Source: Combretum micranthum (taxonomy: Eukaryota > Streptophyta > Magnoliopsida > Myrtales > Combretaceae). Taken from it: a stretch of 64,000 nucleotides of DNA. Position 1 is the stretch's first letter; every line of letters starts with the position of its first letter. The notes under the pieces were generated by a model. That model ran no database searches, was not told the origin of the DNA, and was given only the letters and a program-made list of their open reading frames with translations. A program made the position numbers and the translations under genes. Of the stretch, positions 12,085-24,803 are shown piece by piece. Where the stretch lies: assembly GCA_024138025.1 (NCBI GenBank), contig JAMXBD010001397.1:124001-188000 (forward strand), in the 5' to 3' direction.

Positions 12085-13849
12085 ACAACACTACCATCCC
12101 AAAAGCTTATTAGGTTGCTCTCCTGAGGATCACATTGTACAAGGAGTGGCAATTGACCACGAGGAAATTGCTTGTCGAGTCATGAAATACTCCTTATCCC
12201 TAAGCTTGAGAGGTAAGGTGATGATTCCCTAAGGCCTAACCAGTTTGTTGTCAAATCCATACAACTCGTGGTCATAGGGCCTTCATATGACTAGTGGTCA
12301 TAAGGCCTCAGCTTTGCCTTTAATTGATGTTTCATTTTCTCATATGCATGATTAAATAGGATGTTGATGCTGCTACTGGTATCTACCATCACCTTTCTGA
12401 CCTTCTAACCCGAGATGCGAGCTTAGATTACCAGCACATCCTAGTATGGAAATTGGATATCTTTAAGGTCAGCATTGGAGAATGATATGTAGTTGTCTAT
12501 TTTCCTTCTTTTTGGTTCAAGACTAAGGACCTCTTCTCCTCCCTTTAAAATTAGGTTGAGAAGGTACCCGGTCATCTTGAAGGGGTTAACTTACCCATGA
12601 CGATGTTGATCTCTCTGGGGCATTCTTTGTCCCTCCTAATCTAGATTTGATCTCATTGTCCTTCGGTTGGCTTTCCCTTTTCTTTGCATTCTTGGTCTGC
12701 CTCTTCTAAGTAGGCTTATTTGGGTGTGTGCTACTGTAATTGATGTTTTGGTTAAGGTATGATGTTGAAGAGCCTTCTTGATGACTTTTTTCAGTTGCCA
12801 ATAGTCACGCGTGTTGTGCTTGCACTCTTGGTATTTCTTGAAGTATTCTCTCAAGTCTTTCTACCTCGTGGTTGGTTTCATGGGTGGAAGGGGATGATCC
12901 CTTAGCCCTTAACCTCGAGGAACACGTCATGGTGAGGATTTTTTAAGGGCATGAATTTGTTGTATAGTAGGCAATGTTTCCTTTGTTCATGGCTTTAGTC
13001 CTTGACATGGTTGCTAAGGATTCAGTTTGCATTGCATTGGTGCCTAGGGTGCCCTTTTGTTCCTATGACGATTGCGATCATTAAGGGTGAGCTCAAGCTT
13101 GAACTCAGTTTTCTTTCTAGTGTTCTTAGTGTCTTCTTGTCAAATGTACTTTTAAGCCTTCTGCCTCTCCTACTCGATAGTGGTGAATTGAAATTTGGAG
13201 ATAGAGTTAAAAAAAAATGGGCTCTTAGCAAGCATTCCTTACTTTATGCCTCCAAAGCCACTCCCTGGTTAAGGCTTAAGATTTCTTGGCATGCTTTGTT
13301 GAACCGAGTTAATCTCGCAGTGGTTCATTTAGTCTTTACTTAACCATGTACAAGTATGAATCATTCTTTTTCGACAGTTTGTTCGACATAAAGTGTTGAA
13401 CTACCTGAAAGGGGCAACTATTCCTTTGGGAAGTTTGTTGAACCAAGTCCTAGCGACTCCTTAAGGGGTTATTGGAAAGGTATTGCACCATATGGCATCT
13501 GAGAAGCTATGTAACATCATGGTTGATCAGAACTAAGCTAAGTAGTATTTAAGGTCGATCATCTCGTCATAGGTTTCCAAGTATAAGATCTTAGTCCCAG
13601 TGGGTAGTACTACATACCAGACAACCATAATAAAAGGCGACTCAGCTGTGGCTGCCTTTTGGGATGGATAACTCTACAACTTGTCTTTTAAACTAGTGAA
13701 TTTCTACATTATTTGAACAACCTTTGCTAAGATGGTGAAGGGTTTTGTATTAACGGCTGGTGGGTCTTGATGCACGTCACCTTCATGAACCTTTAAAGAG
13801 TTAAGGCATGCATGAAGCAATGGGAGATAGTCATTATCCTAGCATGCAT
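12085..13849 (-). pseudogene. Ty3/gypsy protease and gag C-terminal remnant
   Basis: Reading the minus strand, the protease active-site region is at about 12,400 with KVMVDTSSSINILF; the usual DTGSS has become DTSSS. Upstream, at 12,854-12,636, is REYFKKYQECKHNTRDYWQL, which matches the gag zinc-knuckle-like block of Tat elements. Further gag-like sequence runs to 13,849, where solo LTR B interrupts it, and continues at 23,585. In an intact element, Gag forms the particle and the protease cuts the polyprotein. Stops are frequent and no intact ORF remains. Confidence 0.65.
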
Positions 13850-15661
13850 TGTAAGCCCTAGAAAATTTCAAGTAAATAATTCCAAAATAAACATTTAAAA
13901 TAAACTTTAAAAATGACTCCCAATTAAAACCGAACCTCAACTAGTCCGAAATCTTGAACAAATCCAGAAATTTCTTAATCTTGAAGAAAAAGAAAATCCT
14001 TAAAAGTAAAAATAAGAACTTAATAGTCCTCAAATCCAAAACCACTACGTATAACAAATTTTATGCTTAACCCTGACTTGTAAAAAATCGGGTAATATAG
14101 AACCTAAAAACAAATTATTAAACAGTAAGTAACGATGAACCTTCAAGTATAAGACCTAATTACAGAATTCTGAAAGCATTAAGAGATAACAAATATTTAC
14201 GAAAATGAAATTTAAAATAAATATTCTCAAATTAAATTTGTCGTATATATATAAAACATCAAAATCCAAATTGGCAGGGTTCTAAATCGGAAAGTCAACT
14301 GAAAAACCTAAGTCAACAATTCCCAAGAAACCTTAGTAGTTTAAATCCGGCAATTTCGTATCCCTAAGCCAAGGAGTCGGAATATGAGTAAAGGGTGTAG
14401 TTAGGTCGTGATAATATTAGAATGTTTTAATGGATAAGATTAGCGGATTTTCGATCTATTTCGAACCCGATCAGGTTCGGACTTCGAAAAGCATGCCCCG
14501 GGATTTGAAATATTAAATATATGACATTAGTATTGATAGATTCGTAATTTCATAAGATTTTCAAATATATCAGTTATATAATTTTTTGGATTATATGTAA
14601 ACCTGGTTTTCAAGTAACCGAGTAAACTCCGGAAATCGAAAACCAAAACCTTAAACTGGATTAGTTTAAGCTTGAAGGGGAAACCTGGGAACCATGGATC
14701 CGACTTTTCTTCGATTTCAACTAAAAGAATTTTTGTGAAATAATTTAATGTAGAATATTGTCCTAAAGCATATTTCAAACCATAAAAAGTTCTGATTTCG
14801 AAAATTTTTCCATTCCAGGCTTTCCCGAGCTTCATTACGAAAAAGCGAACCCTGGAACTAGGAATTCCGAAAAATATTCTGGAATACTCTTTAGAACCGA
14901 AATTTTATAAGGGTTTCAAAAATATACGTTTTATAATTTTTCGGATTATAAAAATTATAATTATAGCCTTTTCTCGTATTTTCTTTACTACCGGTAAAGT
15001 AAATGTTTTGTCTACTATTTATTACTATTCACAAGTACAACCTACTACACATACAAGCGATACCTTAGTCTTACATCTTTACAAACACTCATTATATTTT
15101 CTTTTCCAAGAAATTTTTGTCTCTTAAATAAATTATTACATTTAATACATTTTCCTACATAAATTACAAATTCAAACAATTTCAACTCTCCCTCTCTCTT
15201 TCCCCTCACTTGGCCGGCACATGACCCCCCATTTATGCCTCCAAATTGATTTATTTTATCTCCTTTTATTACTTAAAACAAACCCTAATTCACTTAGTAT
15301 AAATAATCCTTTTTCTTTTCTCTCTCTTCATTTTTATTTCATTTGTTTCAAAAGCTCTCAAGCCCTCTCTTTTTCTCCCTATTGTTGTGAGCTTTCCACA
15401 CCCCCACACACTCACACAACTTCACTTCTTCTTCATTTCTCATCTATTTCAAGTTTTAGGTGATGAATCCTAAGCCTTTCTATTATCTAATCTTGTAATG
15501 ACAAGATTATTCATGAGTATGTTCACTCTAAGTCCCCATGAGCACTTGCTAGGGACAAGAAAATCCTACGACATGAATATCAAGCCATCACAAGAGTAGA
15601 TTTTGTGTTTGATTAAGTTTTTGTTGGAATATTTTCATGTTCATGCATGTAAAAGTGGAGT

Positions 15662-18600
15662 TGTAAGCCCCAGAAAATTTCAGTAAATAATCTCAAGATG
15701 AACTTTGAAAATAAACCCTAAAAATCACTCCAAATTAAAACCGAACTTCGACTAGTCTTAAATCACGAACGAATCTGAAAATTTTTCCATCTCGAGGAAA
15801 ATAAGAATTCCTAAAAACAAAATAAGAACTCATCATACTTCAATTCCAAACCCATTACGTACGACAAATTCCATACGTAACTCCGACTTATAAAATCGGG
15901 TAATATAGAACCCAAGAACAAATTATTAAAAAGTAAATAACGATTAACTTTCGGAAATGAAACCCAATTCAAGAATTCCGAAAACGTTAAAAGATATTAA
16001 ATACTTACAAAAATGAAATAAAATAAATTTCTCAAATTAAATATGTTGTATAAACATAAAATATCAGTTTCCAAATTGGCAAAGATCTAAACCGGAAAAA
16101 TCACCCGGAAACCCTAACCAGAATACAATAGCTTAAGTCCGGCAATCTAGCGCCCTTAACCCTAGAGGCCGAGGTGTAGTTTAAATATGTAGAATAGCTC
16201 GTAATAATATAATTTGTTTAAAAATATCATATTGGTAAATTTTTGACTATTTCGAACCCGTTCGAATACAGACTTCAAAAAGCGTGTCCCGGGGCTCGAG
16301 ATATAAAAAATACACCATTAGTGCCGTTAGACTCGTAATTTCATAAGATTTCCAAATATATCAGTTATATAATTTTTCGGGTTATAGTTACAGTTATAAC
16401 CTTTTATCGTATTTTCATTACTACCGGTAATTAACTAGTCTTTTGCACTCATTTTTATTTCATTACACAATTTTATTTTCTTATAAAGCCTTATATTTTT
16501 AGATAAATATTTATATATTATAGAAAATTTTGTTTTTCCAAAATTCAGTTCGTTTCGGGTTTTTATTGGATGAGTTTGTTTAAGACCTGATACTAAAAAT
16601 AAAATAAATTAATTAATAATTGGAAAATATTTTAAAAATATTTTTATTTTCATAAAATAAATTTTTTATAATTTTTCGTGTTATAAAAATATCATTTATA
16701 GCCCATATTCGCGTATTTTGATCATACTGGTAACATATTTGTTAAAATACTAAAATAATTCAAATAATTATTTAATTTTAATTATGAAAAATCTGCTACA
16801 AATATTTAGAATAAATTTTCTAATTTTATTTGATTTTATTTTATTTTATTAAGAAAGTACTCTTACAACCCATACTTTCAAGTACACCTTACACATATCA
16901 CTTTTTTTTCACTTCAATATTTTTACACTTCATTATATCACTTCATGGCAGATTTTTCCTTCTTTATGGCTGCTATTGTCCTTTAATTACTCCTATTTTG
17001 ATTAAAAATAAATATATTTCAATCCTTCCTCAAAAAGTTACATTACACATTAATTATACAATTTAATTTCAAGTCAAATTTCAACAAAATCCTCTCTCTC
17101 TCCTCTTCCTAATTCACGTGCAGCCCCTCTCCTTACTGCCTTGTTTTATTTTTTTTTTCTTCTTTCATTCATTAATACACTCATTTTCTCTCTCTCTTTC
17201 ATTTACTCTCTTTCCCTTTTTCATTCCTTACTTTTTCTCTCTCTTTTTCCTCTCTTTTCTTCTTCATTCTTGCTCTTATTCTTGCAAGAACCAAGCTGCC
17301 CTCCAATTCTTTTATTAGCTCCCACCCATATTTCTTGAAGATTTTTAAGCAAATCTTCTTCTCAAAGCTTCCATAGGTGATATAGGTAAGGTATAGTGAG
17401 AGTTTCATGCATCAAATGACATTCCATTAGCTTAAAAGCTAAGGATGATGATACTAAAGTGAAACACTCCATTTCTCTATGATTTTTCTCTTGTATCATT
17501 CTTATTTTCTTGTTTAAAATAGTTATATTTTGTAGATCTAACTTTTTGTAACTTTGATTTTTGTTTATGCCTTAGATCTTGTTATTTGAAGTTATTATTT
17601 TTGTTATTGCTTATGATTTATGTATATATTCCTCATTCACATGTGTTCATGCATTCAAAACTAGTGTAGTAAACTAGATCTAGTGTTTTGGGTTCATAAA
17701 ATGCATTAGACTTTGTTTTATGTTCATGGATAACTTATAGTAGCATGATGATAGTAGGAATGTTTTAGAAAACTCTAGATCTATTTTATTTTCAACAATT
17801 ATCATTTTTGAAAATTCAGATGAAAAATGAACCATATTTAGAAAAGTTGTTTTTCAACTTCAAAATGTGTATTTTTCATTTAAAATGAAGGACTTAGGGT
17901 ATAGATAATATAAATGAGTGATTTTGATGAGTAAAGTTTGGATCTATGAGTTTATAGTTTACTACCATGGGTTTCTTTTAGATTTATGTTCATATTAAGT
18001 ATAGATCTTGGTTTTAAACTTAAACAAAAATTGTGAAATTCGCATTTTAGCAAGACCCCTATTTAAAAACCACTTTCCAAGTGTCAAAATGAAGTTTTTA
18101 CTTAAGATAATGAAGGCTTAATGTATGTATATCATCAAGACTTCTTTTTACAAGAATCAAAGGTGATTTTCAAAATCAAAATCTCATTTTCGGATTTTGG
18201 CCAAGGCATATTTTTAAAACATGTTTTCCAACTCAAAAATGAAGTTTTTATTCAAGTTATGAAAGGTTCTTAGGATAGGATATGTAAGGAATGGATTTTC
18301 ATAAGTTTAGATAGATTTTATCAAAAGATATGTCCAAAAATGAATTTTGTAAATTCGATCTCAACAAAGACCAATTTTGAAAACCATTTTTCAACTTCAA
18401 AACAAGACTTTTATTAAAGAAATGGAAGCCTTAAGGGGTAGGTTTGATTAGGAAATGGTTTTCGAAAGACTAAATGAGTTTTACAAAGAAAACAAGCTCA
18501 AATGAATTTCTCAAAATTCGGATTTGAAAATAGCACAATTCAAACACCTATTTCCAAATGCCAAAATGATAATTTTGATAGGAAAATGGAAGTCCTAGGG

Positions 18601-21113
18601 AATATATGTAATAAAGACCAAGTTTTGACAAGTATAAGAGAGATTTATCAAAATATAAATCTAGAATAACAAATGATTTCCAAGTAGGTTAAACAATTTT
18701 CATTCTTTTTGTAAAATTCGTTTAGGCAAACCACCTATTTAAAATCTACTTTCTAACCCAAAATGAAGGTTTTTATTGAAATAATGAAGGTAATGGTTAT
18801 ATAGATCATCAAGGTTAAGTTTTGATAAAAGAAAGTATGATTTTACAAGAAGAAAAACTATTTTCTTAAGTCTAGTATAATTCAAAGTTTTGTAACATAA
18901 AAGTTTTCAAAAAGAATTCTTGGTACTATATGCATACATATAGGAAGATCATCTCATAATCTTCATGACAATAGCTTGTAGGTAGTACATCTATGCATGA
19001 TGCATTGTAGAGATAAAGTATGAAAATTGAGTTTATCCAAAATTTGTAAATTCGGAGGATTTCAAAGCCATGCCTTAAAAACTCATTTATCAACTCCAAA
19101 ACTTGTGATTTATATGAAAAATGAGGATTTTAGGTCATAGGTATCCTCAAGGGATGATTTTGATAAATTAAGATAGGATTTGCTAAGAAAAATATATAGA
19201 ACAAGGAGTAGAAACAAAGTAGGAAAAATTGAGTTGTTGTCATTTTTAAGAAATTCGTAATAATGAAGTAATGGCATGAAAACCCATATTTTCAAACAAA
19301 TTAGAAGTTTTATTAAGAAATGAAGTCCTTAGTGGTAAGGCATGATTGAGCCTTAATTTTCAAAGTATCAAATGATTTTTACTTAAAGGAATCACCACAA
19401 AAACAATTTTTACAAAATTCGGATTTTGGAATCATCCCTACTTGAAAAACATGTTTACCAAGTGTAAAATGAAAATTTTTATGTAGAAATGAAGGTCATA
19501 AGTAATAGATATAATGAAGACTCAATTTTAACAAAAATAATTATATTTTCTTAAGTAATAAATCCAAAACAAATGGAAATGATCAAAGTTAGAAAACTAG
19601 ATTTTTCATAAGTAGTTGTTATTATGGTCTTGCAAAATAAAAAGTTATAAAATTTTCTTTTAACAAAAATCATCAAGATCGTGCATACATTAAGCTCATC
19701 TCATGTCATTCATGTTAGGAAATCATTCATATTGCATGTATAGCTAATCTATATAGTAGGAACATTACAAACATTTACGAAACTATTTTTTGGAATTGGA
19801 ATTTACCACTGTTCTGATCTGATCCAATCTTTTCGAAGCTTCAAAGTTTTCAAAACTTGAATATAATATTAGAAATAGGTAAATCTTTTGAAGAAGATAG
19901 AAATCGATATATAATTTGCGAGATTCCGAGTTAAAATGACCAAGTTATGGCCGTTTTAAGTTGAAATTCCCGCTTAGGACGAGAATTACGAATTTGATAG
20001 TTTGTATGAGATGGCTTGGACTAGTTAAGTGACGAAATACTTATTAGGGTATTTCTTCCTTTTTAGGTGACCCCGATATCGATGATTCCTTACCACTAGA
20101 TTACTTGTACTAAGAGACCGGTGATCCAATGGCCGAGTGAGTATTACTTCGATTTCATTTATTGTATGTGATTGTAATAATAGTTGCACTAGATATTTGG
20201 TAAAGATAAAATGGATATGCATGATGGGACGATGATGGGGACTATGTATGCTTGTTGTTGATATGAGAAATGGAATGTAAGAATATCGAAGCCGAGTGAT
20301 TAACTATTGCTTGTATAGATGAATTAGAATTGATTGTCTGTGATTATTGACTGATCACTTAAAAGAATTGGTATAATTGATTATTCAAAATTGAAGATGA
20401 AATTGAACTCATTCATATCACGATGAGGATGGAGCATTAGCATTTGTTGGTTTATCGTTGTACCTTAAACGATTTTATAGTTTATAGTTATCCGTAAGCT
20501 GAAATGGTCTCGATTCGTACCGCGGGATTCATTAATCTGCTAACTCGGGATGGAAGGCGCAAGTCCATCCACATATGATTTCCGACAGGTCATATGTTTG
20601 TTGAATTCACGTGTTTGATGCATATCACTTGTCTGACTAATCACTTGATTGTATGATGTGTTATAAATGCAATCCTGGAAGTTGTTACTCACTAAGCTAG
20701 TGCAGCTTATACCCCAATAGATGTTTAATGAACAGGTTATCTCAAGGATGCTAAGTGGGGACCATGATAGTTGGAGGCGAGAATGATTCTAGGATTCCGG
20801 CAAGGAATAAGAATACTTGAAGTTATTAGCTAGGTTTTATAATTTGCCTTGTAATAGTTTAATGTAGTGAAATTTTTTATGAACTGTAATGGAAGTGTAA
20901 TGTCTTGTATTTGGAGTATAGTAAATTGAAATTCCTTTACATTGTTACTCAAGTTATATCAATGTAAAATGTATTACTCCGATGAGTCTCCTCCATGTGT
21001 TAGACGCCTTGTATATAGTATGGAAGCCTTCGCATGATTGAGGTGGTCATTCTTAGGCTTTAATATTGTGTACAGCGGATTGCCACCTTTAGGATACCCT
21101 TCGGGACGTGACA
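15662..21113 (+). mobile_element. Giant solo LTR C (family 1), inserted into B
   Basis: C begins TGTAAGCCCCAG and ends CGGGACGTGACA. Perfect GGAGT duplications flank it (15,657-15,661 and 21,114-21,118), and removing it rejoins B. At 5,452 bp it is the longest copy, the extra length being mainly degenerate repeats at 17.8-19.6 kb. It shares with A the block GACCGGTGATCCAATGGCCG near its 3' end. It contains no gag-pol, so it is a solo LTR and younger than B. Confidence 0.88.
17813..19560 (+). repeat. Degenerate ~160-220-bp internal repeats of the family-1 LTR
   Basis: About nine diverged units follow one another, each with the pattern AAATTCG-GATTT, then an ATTTTTCAACTTCAAAA-like block, then AAATGAAGTCCTTAGGG and a TATAGGTAATA-like tail. 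Units start near 17,813, 18,036, 18,188, 18,350, 18,512, 18,711, 19,045, 19,249 and 19,410. A (9.9-10.4 kb) and B (21.3-21.9 kb) carry only about three or four. The repeats lie downstream of the LTR promoter, in R/U5. Confidence 0.7.
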
Positions 21114-23324
21114 GGAGTAAAGTAGAGATCTTGTATAAAAATCCATATTCATGCTTTGAAACTTCATATCATACATCATAAGTGGTAGATCTAGCTTTTA
21201 GATGCTTATACCATACTTGACATTTATGATCTTATGGATAGTTTATGTTTTCATGCATTAATTCATGAAAGCTTTGTTTTGTGCATATAGATGTTGTAGT
21301 TGGTGGATCCTAGGCAAATAAACAAGGAAATTAAAAAGGAAAAGTTTTTGTTTGAAATGTTCAAAGACAAATTCGTATGATTTCAAAGCCCTATTTTAAA
21401 AACCCTTTTATCAACTCTAAAACTCATGTTTTATGTAAAAAATGAAGAATATAGGTAATAGATATCAATAAGTAGTGATTTTTATAAGTTGAAATGAGTT
21501 TTGATGAGATTAATGTGTGTAAAACAAAGGGGAGAAACAATAAAGAAGATGATGAGTTACTACTCAATTTAAAAATTCGTAATTTTGTAGTAATGCCATG
21601 AAAACACCTATTATCCAAGCTCAAAATAAAAGTTTTATGTATTAAATGAAGTCCTTAAGTAGTAGGTATAGTAAAGTCTTAAATTTTAATGCATGAAACA
21701 AGTTTTTCCAAATGAATCATTCAAAAAGTGGATTTCTAAAAATTCGGATTTTTGAGTAAATCCTATTTGAAAACATATTTGCAAAGTGGAAAATGCAAAT
21801 TTTTATGTAAAAATGAAGGTCTTAGGTAGTGTATGTTATGAAGAATCAATTTTAACTAAGATAACCAGAAATTCCTAAGAATGAATTCCAAAATACAAGT
21901 GTGTTGTCAAAGTTGGAAAACTAGATTTTCATTAGTTGTTTATTGTGGTCTTGCAAAATAAAAGTTATAAAATTTTCTTTTGGCAAAAATTATCAAGATC
22001 ATGTATACATTTAACTCATCACATGTCATTCATGCTAGGAAATCATTCGTATTTCATGTATACATGATTTATCAAGTAGAAACATTACAAGCCTTTACAA
22101 ACTATTTTTCGGAATTAGAAACCGTTACTGATCAGATCTGATCTCTCTATTTCGTAACCTAAATATTTTCAAAACTTGAAAATAATATTATAATTAGATA
22201 GATCTTTCGAAGTAGATAGAAATCGATATATAATTTGCGAAATTCCGAGTTAAAATGACCAAATTATAGCCGCTTTAAGTTGGGACTTCCGCAAATAACG
22301 AGAATTACAATTTTGATTAGTTTTGATATATAATTTGAATTAGTTAAGTGATGAAATACTTATTAGGGCATTTCTTCCTTGTTAGGTGATCCCGAAACCG
22401 ACGAATCCTTACCACCAGACTATTACGACTAGTGGATTTCTCTTCATGGCAGAGTGAGTTCATTTCTTAAATAGTTGTGTTCATGTATGTGCTTGTAATT
22501 GTAGTGGCACTAGAATTAGGAAAAGATAAAATTATGATGAGTTGTGATTTAATCGTGGTTGAATGAATAATAAGTATATCGAGGCGTTGAAAAATCATTG
22601 TATGAGCTAGTATAGACTTGGATTGTTTGAAATTCTCTATAATCACATTTAATCTACATAATTAACATGCCACGGATATATAAATAAATTGTACATGCAT
22701 ATCACGTAGTGAATCACATTGCATTAGCTAATATACCTTTGATGGGACAAAAGTATATTAGCGAAAGGCAAGGGGGCTTATGTTAACATTAAGGATGTGA
22801 GATCGCTTAAATTAATGGATGTGGAGTAGGCACATAAAACTACTATAATAAAACAACAGAGGTTGTATAACTAAGAGAAAGAGATCGAGGTTATGGTTGC
22901 ATGACTTATGGACTACCTCACTCAGAATTGGAATTTATGGTTGCATGTCTTATGGACCATCCTAACCCCGAATGGAGGGCGTAAATCCATTCACATACGA
23001 CTCCCGGAAAGTCGTATGCTTATATGCTCATTTGCTTGTGCATTTCATATGGATGTTAATAACATTTCTGTTATTTATACCGTAGACGAGTACTAATTAT
23101 TGGAAATGAAATCTCACTAAGCTCGCAAGCTTATACTCCAATAGTTTCCTATTGCAGTATGAATATTTATGGCTATCTCCGAGGAGCCACTATCATCAAG
23201 TACAGCTCTTGGATATTAAGGAGCTTTTTTTCTGAGGCCGGGAACTAGACGTAGCATGGAATTCTATTTGAGTTTCCTAAATTGGTATTTGAAGGATAAT
23301 ATAAGAGACTTTGAGATCTGAGAA

Positions 23325-23343
23325 TTTTTTTTTTTTTTTTTTT
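23325..23343 (+). repeat. Poly-T tract of 19 bases
   Basis: An uninterrupted T run close to the 3' end of solo LTR B. It is not seen at the corresponding place in A or C, so it is likely a local slippage expansion. Confidence 0.9.
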
Positions 23344-23584
23344 ACGGGGGTATGCCCCTTAGATCATGTAATAGAATAAATTTAAATGTAACTATTATGA
23401 TTCACATTCTTGTTGCTATGTATGTCTCCTTAAACTATTTCGAAGCAAAGTATGGTCCCTATATGTTGAACGTGAGCCTTACACCCGATGTTTAAACTCA
23501 TGGAGAGGCTCAGATTGCCTTACTTGAGTTTAAATATCAAGTGTGGCGGACTGTCACGTTCAGAATACCCTTTGGGGCGTGACA

Positions 23585-24037
23585 TGCATAGTCTTGAGTA
23601 ATCCTTCCCAAGCATTGAGAAGCATAGGGCCTTCTAAAGACACTAGAGATGCCCTAATCCGTTCTAATGAACCGAAGGCTCTTCAACGGTCACATGGGAT
23701 GCTCCAAGAGGTTATAGAATGACTGCTGGAGGAAACTTGAGTTTGAGGTGGAGTTAGGGATTGTCTATTGGTCTGCTTATGTGGCCTTCTAAGAGATCCT
23801 AATGGCAGCAAGATTAATGATATGCTATCTTCTTTATCAACACATGCATTCCTAGCTTCTTAAGGTTGGCGATTCTTTAGTAGAGTTGGCCATTGATGTT
23901 CTCACACTCTAGGTTTCAATGTGCTGATTGTTGGCATAGATTCTCTAGGCCTAGTATGCACCTCGGCCAATGTGCTCAACCTCTACTAGAGCCTAGAAAG
24001 TCGACTGTTGTTGTTCAACTGGCGTAGCAGTAGCCAT
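23585..24037 (-). pseudogene. Ty3/gypsy gag N-terminal remnant
   Basis: A minus-strand ATG at 24,037 opens MATATPVEQQQSTF, followed by an interrupted frame leading leftward to the B insertion at 23,589 and resuming at 13,849. It lies just downstream of the PBS, the expected place for gag. Several TAG and TGA codons, mostly from C-to-T type changes, interrupt it. No conserved gag motif is strong enough here to prove the assignment alone; position and continuity support it. Confidence 0.5.
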
Positions 24038-24167
24038 GATTAGCACTACAATGGCTTGGTTGTTGCTTTTAGACTATCCCTTTCCTCTAGGATGTTACGC
24101 CATGTGGAGGAGTGGATCATAACAAAGGAGGATATAGTTAGTGTTTTGGACTAAGAGTTTTGAAAAC

Positions 24168-24185
24168 TTTCCCACAATGGCACCA
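24168..24185 (-). promoter_or_regulatory. Primer-binding site of the Tat-like element
   Basis: Minus strand TGGTGCCATTGTGGGAAA directly follows the LTR end ..ACACA. The form TGGYGCC is usual for plant gypsy primer-binding sites paired to a tRNA 3' end. Its place between LTR and gag fits priming of minus-strand DNA synthesis. Confidence 0.6.
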
Positions 24186-24803
24186 TGTGTCTGAAATACC
24201 AAATTCGTCAGTAGAGTTTCTTCCACCTTAGAAGGAAGAAGGTATAGGAGCACTGCGAACCTATAAACACAAAAGCTTGATTAGTTGTGCATTAGAGGAT
24301 TATTCGACATAGCCACTTCCATGCTTAAGTTGGTTGTGAGTTCTCTAGGGTGCTTAAAAATGAAAGCACTGCTTGTCTCCACTATCGTAGAGAACTTACT
24401 TGTCTTCTAGAACTCTAAGGGTTGCTTATCGAAGGAGTAGCATACATAATAAACTCCAGAAGGAAGGGGACCATGAAATATTTTCTCTACACGTAGAGAA
24501 TTCATCTTGGATTGTTAGCTGACCTGATTCACAATGCACAATGTGCTAGTGTTAGTGTGTGAGTGCGATTGTACTAAGATTACGACACGGATTTGCTAGA
24601 TACAAAATGCAACAAGAGGGGTACAGGTTGCTAGAGGAGATCCAAATGTCAAGTCATCATGGGCCCCCTCACCGAGGTCAGTGGTAGCAATTAACATGAC
24701 CTCATCGCTGTTGACCTCCATCCTAGGAGCTGTAATCAAAATCGGGTATTGAAGCTTCTCAGGAGAATTGAGGTTATCCATGAGCTACTTGTCGAGGTCA
24801 AGG
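24186..24803 (-). repeat. 5' LTR of the Tat-like element (main part; rest at 38,943-39,065)
   Basis: On the plus strand the LTR starts TGTGTCTGAAATACC beside the PBS and runs right. It is interrupted by solo LTR D at 24,804 and its last part lies at 38,948-39,065, ending CTATCAACA. The summed length is about 736 bp. The outer boundary at 39,065 is judged only from a TG/CA terminus, as the partner LTR is not in the window. No coding region is seen. Confidence 0.5.

Larger units (their letters stand above)
13850..23584 (+). mobile_element. Giant solo LTR B (family 1), split by copy C
   Basis: B starts TGTAAGCCCTAG at 13,850 and ends GGGGCGTGACA at 23,584, with perfect TGCAT duplications (13,845-13,849 and 23,585-23,589). 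Its own sequence is about 4.28 kb in two parts, 13,850-15,661 and 21,114-23,584, separated by C. A TATA-like box (AGTATAAATAAT near 15,297) precedes a CT-rich run. A 19-base T run sits at 23,325-23,343. No retroelement coding sequence is present. Confidence 0.85.

Noticed and set aside
15221..17408. Several T/C-rich frames in LTRs B and C
   Set aside because: They are CT-rich leader sequence behind the LTR promoter, giving Ser/Phe/Leu-rich peptides in all frames.
22908..23096. 62-codon frame in LTR B
   Set aside because: It falls in a conserved non-coding LTR block (GAATGGAGGGCGTAAATCC) whose frame is not kept in copies A, C, D or E.
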